Shown here: positions 61,504-64,000 of the stretch, piece by piece
Layout of the letters: the number at the start of each line of letters is the position of its first letter
Position numbering within the stretch: the first letter of the stretch is position 1
Notes under the pieces: generated by a model
The model's input: the letters and a program-made list of their open reading frames with translations, nothing else
Database searches by the model: none
Told to the model about the DNA's origin: nothing
Position numbers and translations under genes: made by a program
Assembly (NCBI GenBank): GCA_019429445.1
Contig: JAHYIW010000003.1
Span: forward strand, 81,716-145,715
Direction of reading: 5' to 3'
DNA length: 64,000 nucleotides
Origin: Desulfuromonadaceae bacterium
GTDB lineage: Bacteria > Desulfobacterota > Desulfuromonadia > Desulfuromonadales > JAHYIW01

Positions 61504-62481
61504 GTGATCAAACTCCACGAGATTGCCGCAGGCGTCCAGCAGGGAAATATCCGCGCTCTGGCCAAAGCGATCACCCTCATCGAAAGTCGCAACATTGATC
61601 ACTCGGTTGCCGCGACCACCCTGCTCGACGACTTGCTTCCCCACACCGGAAAATCGTTTCGGGTCGGCATCTCCGGTGTGCCGGGCGTGGGTAAAAGTAC
61701 TTTCATCGAAGCCCTCGGCCTGGATCTGACCGGACGCGGCCATAAAGTGGCGATTCTGGCGGTCGACCCCTCTTCGCAATTATCGGGGGGGAGCATCCTT
61801 GGCGACAAGACCCGCATGGAAGAGCTGTCACGCGATCCAAATGCCTTTATCCGGCCCTCCCCCTCGGGAGATAATCTGGGCGGCGTCGCCCGCAAAACGC
61901 GCGAAACGATGCTGGTTTGTGAGGCCGCCGGGTACGACGTGATCATTGTCGAAACAGTGGGTGTCGGGCAGTCGGAAATCACCGTTGCATCGATGGTTGA
62001 CTTCTTCATGCTGCTGCAACTGGCCAACGCCGGAGACGAATTGCAGGGGATCAAGAAGGGGGTGATGGAAATCGCTGACGCCATTGTCATCAACAAGGCC
62101 GAGGGGGATAATCGCCCGCGTGCGGAACTGGCGCGTCAGCAATATGCCAACGCCCTGCATATGCTCAGGCCAAAGAGTGCCAACTGGCCGGTGCCGACAT
62201 TGCTGTGCAGCGCGCTTCATGGTGACGGCATCGCTGCCGCCTGGGAACAGGTGCTGGCTTACCGGGAGGTGATGACCGCCAGCGGCGAGTTTGAAAAAAA
62301 ACGGCGCTTGCAAAATACCGACTGGATGTGGACATTGCTGATCAATGATCTCAAGGACCTCTTTCTGCGTGACCCGAAAGTTGCCGCAATGCTTGGTGCG
62401 GTACAGACCGCAGTGGCACAGGGAACAACCACGCCGAGCGCGGCCGCGCGGCGCCTGCTGGACGTGTTTAAACGACATTAA
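61504..62481 (+). CDS. meaB: Methylmalonyl-CoA mutase-associated GTPase MeaB
   Basis: 325 residues from GTG at 61504, which has AAGGGA about 8 bp upstream; the longer ATG frame from 61408 overlaps the terminator and lacks conservation. The G domain has P-loop GVPGVGKSTF near residue 56, DPSS, ETVGVGQSE and NKAEGD. C-terminal dimerisation helices follow. MeaB protects and reloads the mutase cofactor. Its position next to the mutase fits the usual pairing. Confidence 0.94.
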   Translation: MIKLHEIAAGVQQGNIRALAKAITLIESRNIDHSVAATTLLDDLLPHTGKSFRVGISGVPGVGKSTFIEALGLDLTGRGHKVAILAVDPSSQLSGGSILGDKTRMEELSRDPNAFIRPSPSGDNLGGVARKTRETMLVCEAAGYDVIIVETVGVGQSEITVASMVDFFMLLQLANAGDELQGIKKGVMEIADAIVINKAEGDNRPRAELARQQYANALHMLRPKSANWPVPTLLCSALHGDGIAAAWEQVLAYREVMTASGEFEKKRRLQNTDWMWTLLINDLKDLFLRDPKVAAMLGAVQTAVAQGTTTPSAAARRLLDVFKRH

Positions 62482-62774
62482 AATTTTATGCACTTCGCCC
62501 CAGTGATAGGCCACCATCAGGGGGGCAGGTTATTCCTCACGGGAATTTCTTGCAGGAGTTGCCTTCAGGCGCGACCCATTCGCGACAGGGATATCGCTCC
62601 CACAACAATCATTATCGCAGCCCAGTCCCTGTGGGAGCGGCTTTCAGCCGCGAAGGGTCTGCTATCTACCATCAAAGGAGTTGCGACAGGGATGTCACTC
62701 CTTGGCATGTTGAAGCACTACTTGAGTCAAGTGCATAACCAGAAAACTTAACTGCACACCCCGGAGAGTTTACC
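62482..62774. other. Intergenic region with REP-like hairpins between meaB and the epimerase
   Basis: 293 bp. It includes a perfect 10-bp inverted repeat (CGCTCCCACA 62595-62604 / TGTGGGAGCG 62630-62639), and TGTGGGAGCGGCTTT-CAGCCGCGAA that matches the first hairpin of the dispersed repeat. No gene is seen. Confidence 0.75.
62595..62639. repeat. REP-like hairpin related to the dispersed repeat
   Basis: The right arm and following bases (GTGGGAGCGGCTTTCAGCC) match copies A-C apart from one inserted base; the left half (TTGCCTTCAGGCGCGACCC, CGCGACAGGGATATCGCTCCCAC) matches more loosely. This appears to be a partial or older member of the same family. Confidence 0.7.
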
Positions 62775-63182
62775 ATGACGAAAAAAATCAGTCACCTCGG
62801 CATTGCCGTGGCGAGTATTGAGGCAGCGACCCCTTACTATCGGGATATCCTCGGCATGGCGTTTGAGGGAACCGAAGTCGTTGCAGAGCAAAAAGTTCGC
62901 GTCGCGTTTTTTGTTGTTGGAGAAAGTCGCATCGAACTGCTGGAGCCGACCGACGAGAATTCCCCGGTCGCCAGATTCCTGGCAAAGAATGGCTCCGGCA
63001 TTCATCATGTGGCGTATGAGGTCGCCGATCTGGCGGCTGAACTGGCGCGACTCAAGGCCGCCGGAGTGCGCCTCGTCGATGCAGTCCCGCGCCTCGGTGC
63101 GCACGGGGCAAGCATCGCCTTTTTGCATCCCCAGGCCAGCGGAGGGGTTCTGACCGAGCTTTGTCAACCCGCAGGTAAATAA
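62775..63182 (+). CDS. mce: Methylmalonyl-CoA epimerase
   Basis: 135 residues, a VOC/glyoxalase fold protein of the expected size. ISHLGIAVASIEAATPYYRDILG carries the first metal-binding His, SGIHHVAYEVADL the second region, and Glu in VLTELCQPAGK near the C-terminus is a ligand candidate. It converts (S)- to (R)-methylmalonyl-CoA, completing the mutase pathway. It has GAGAG before the ATG. It is separated from meaB by 293 bp of REP-like DNA. Confidence 0.92.
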   Translation: MTKKISHLGIAVASIEAATPYYRDILGMAFEGTEVVAEQKVRVAFFVVGESRIELLEPTDENSPVARFLAKNGSGIHHVAYEVADLAAELARLKAAGVRLVDAVPRLGAHGASIAFLHPQASGGVLTELCQPAGK

Positions 63183-63283
63183 TTTTAAAACAAAAACTAA
63201 CGAAATTATAATAAAAATAACTGTGTAATAACAGTATATTGAATGGTGAATAAAACATTAAATCCAGAAGGTTAACTTTTGTC

Positions 63284-63311
63284 TTGACACAGCGTTCTAA
63301 AATTTTATACT
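63284..63311 (+). promoter_or_regulatory. Strong sigma-70 promoter for the right-end operon
   Basis: TTGACA (63284-63289), 16-bp spacer, TATACT (63306-63311). It would give a leader of about 380 nt before the ATG at 63699. Confidence 0.75.
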
Positions 63312-63370
63312 AAGCACCAGCCGGTAGAAATGTTTGCTGTGGTCTGAGGGTGATTGTTGCCATCGGCTCC

Positions 63371-63528
63371 AGCGCTGCAAAGCAAGACGCGCGGTGGCAA
63401 GCAAAAAGCAGTTTAGCAGCGCTTAAAATGTTGACATTCAGCGCAGAATCCTTAAACTGTGTCGAAAGAAAATGAATGTTTGTTTGTTGGTGGCAAGTAA
63501 GCGACACTGGAGCAACACCGACACAGTT
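63371..63528 (+). ncRNA. Candidate structured leader RNA (two long-range stems)
   Basis: Stem 1 pairs AGCGCTGC (63371-63378) with GCAGCGCT (63416-63423). Stem 2 pairs AACTGTGTCG (63455-63464) with CGACACAGTT (63519-63528). Each loop contains GGTGGCAAG followed by YAA (63393-63401 and 63489-63497). The repetition suggests a tandem element, but it is not matched to a known class and could be a chance fold. Confidence 0.4.
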
Positions 63529-63698
63529 GTTGCCTTTAATCTAAAAACAATCGTTTCAGCCAGTTAGAGTCCTGGCAGCGCCTGGTGTCGATCGATAACA
63601 GGGTTTCACGTTTGGCATTAAAGTTGTATCTGCTGACAGGATCACAGCTTGATCTAGCGTGAGGGATGTTTTGCCGCGTGACGAAAGGAGGTAACTGG

Positions 63699-63821
63699 AT
63701 GGGAAGGTTTTGGGGCCTTGTTCTGGTGGTGTTGTTGCTGACATCATTGACCGCCTGTTCAAGGACCATGCAGGTAAAATGTCCTGTGTGTGGTTACGAA
63801 TTTACAGCGGACGGATCATAA
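63699..63821 (+). CDS. 40-residue lipoprotein with CPVCGY knuckle
   Basis: The ATG at 63699 has an ideal AAAGGAGG ribosome-binding site. The product has a hydrophobic signal with lipobox LTAC (Cys20), then a 20-residue mature part containing CPVC-GYEF, one half of a zinc-ribbon or a haem-free CxxC site. A CxxC pair without the haem His follows, so it is not a c-type cytochrome. The gene precedes an exported protein by 69 bp on the same strand and probably shares its promoter. Too small to assign; conserved small lipoproteins next to porins are the nearest parallel. Confidence 0.75.
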   Translation: MGRFWGLVLVVLLLTSLTACSRTMQVKCPVCGYEFTADGS

Positions 63822-63890
63822 ATCTGTCTCAACTTGGTGCGCTGCAAGGGCGCGGCGTACCCAAATTTCTTTAATCGATAGGAGGCAAAT

Positions 63891-64000
63891 GTGAGCAGGT
63901 ATCTGAAGATTGCAGTGACATGTGCGGTGATGTTGGCAGTGGCTCTGCCGGCGCTCGCCCTGGAAAACAAGATTAATGGTTATTTCCGGATTCAGGGGAT
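63891..64000 (+). CDS. Exported protein, probable porin-like outer-membrane protein (cut by window edge)
   Basis: GTG start at 63891 with GGAGG 5 bp upstream; the nearby ATG at 63889 reads directly into a stop and is not possible. Visible residues are a signal peptide (VSRYLKIAVTCAVMLAVALPALA) and a mature start LENKINGYFRIQG, whose alternating strand pattern is like the first strand of porin-type barrels in this bacterial group. Only 36 codons are present, so the family is a guess. It follows the 40-residue lipoprotein gene in the same operon. Confidence 0.6.
   Translation, partial: MSRYLKIAVTCAVMLAVALPALALENKINGYFRIQG

Larger units (their letters stand above)
63183..63698. other. 516-bp gap: AT-rich start, promoter and structured leader
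   Basis: The first about 120 bp are AT-rich. A consensus promoter lies at 63284-63311, and the following about 390 bp before the small lipoprotein gene contain paired inverted repeats. Short open frames on the minus strand lack ribosome-binding sites. I recognise no known riboswitch class. Confidence 0.6.

Noticed and set aside
63312..63698. Cyclic di-GMP (GEMM) riboswitch in the right-end leader
   Set aside because: Fragments such as GCAAAGC occur, but the required paired loops and receptor arrangement are not present.

Overview
The window looks like a chromosomal segment of a Gram-negative, probably anaerobic deltaproteobacterium of the Desulfuromonas/Geobacter/Pelobacter group. This is inferred from gene content and order, not from a marker gene. 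Points in favour are the run LysM protein - dprA - smg - topA - trmFO - maf, the run mfd - PpiC-type foldase - SurA-type foldase, tatB-tatC, Pal/CpoB-type lipoproteins, a CIRCE-controlled groESL and a methylmalonyl-CoA mutase/MeaB/epimerase set. Coding density is high and most genes are ordinary housekeeping genes.

Layout. 1-2017: uvrA (cut by the window edge) and pdxA. 2272-6959: CBS-regulated cation/proton antiporter, cpoB and pal, an SMR exporter, a DUF486 remnant and a ferritin-like protein. 7150-12717: 2-oxoglutarate dehydrogenase E1-E2-E3, with a 183-bp dispersed repeat between E1 and E2. 12710-15657: HAD phosphatase, a small unknown protein, rluD, pgeF. 15750-21060: TonB-dependent receptor, YfiR-like periplasmic protein, CHASE8-like/HisKA_2 histidine kinase and a receiver-SARP response regulator, in one tight cassette. 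21062-23857: trkA-trkH on the opposite strand. 24014-28080: an accessory patch with an HNH nuclease, a MATE-like exporter, a REP-associated (Y1) transposase bounded by 19-bp inverted repeats, and a toxin-antitoxin pair whose antitoxin carries a YgiT-type zinc finger, an HTH and a Panacea/SocA-like domain. 28123-36858: yggS, maf, trmFO, topA, smg, dprA, LysM protein and a TPR lipoprotein. 37029-39970: U32 protein and two envelope proteins. 40012-42147: groESL with CIRCE and a terminator-like hairpin in the leader. 42336-47972: tRNA-Arg, two parvulin-type foldases, mfd. 48213-54158: nadA, tatBC, hemW, nhaD, a nitrilase-family amidase. 54184-58096: FAD oxidoreductase, DEAD-box helicase and RRM protein, the last two enclosed by inverted copies of the dispersed repeat. 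58542-63182: XRE-cupin regulator, methylmalonyl-CoA mutase, meaB, epimerase. 63284-64000: a structured 5' leader, a 40-residue lipoprotein with a CPVC motif, and the start of an exported protein.

How the genes fit together. SucAB-Lpd makes succinyl-CoA, and the mutase/MeaB/epimerase genes interconvert succinyl-CoA with methylmalonyl-CoA, linking the citric acid cycle to propionyl-CoA. Pal, the CpoB-like proteins, the SurA/PpiC foldases, TatBC and the TonB receptor serve the envelope. The most unusual content is the Panacea-type toxin-antitoxin operon (a 20-bp palindrome across its promoter spacer, and a terminator hairpin overlapping the predicted start point), the receptor-YfiR-kinase-SARP cassette with a 10-G tract in the receptor, the three-copy composite repeat, and the structured leader at the right end.
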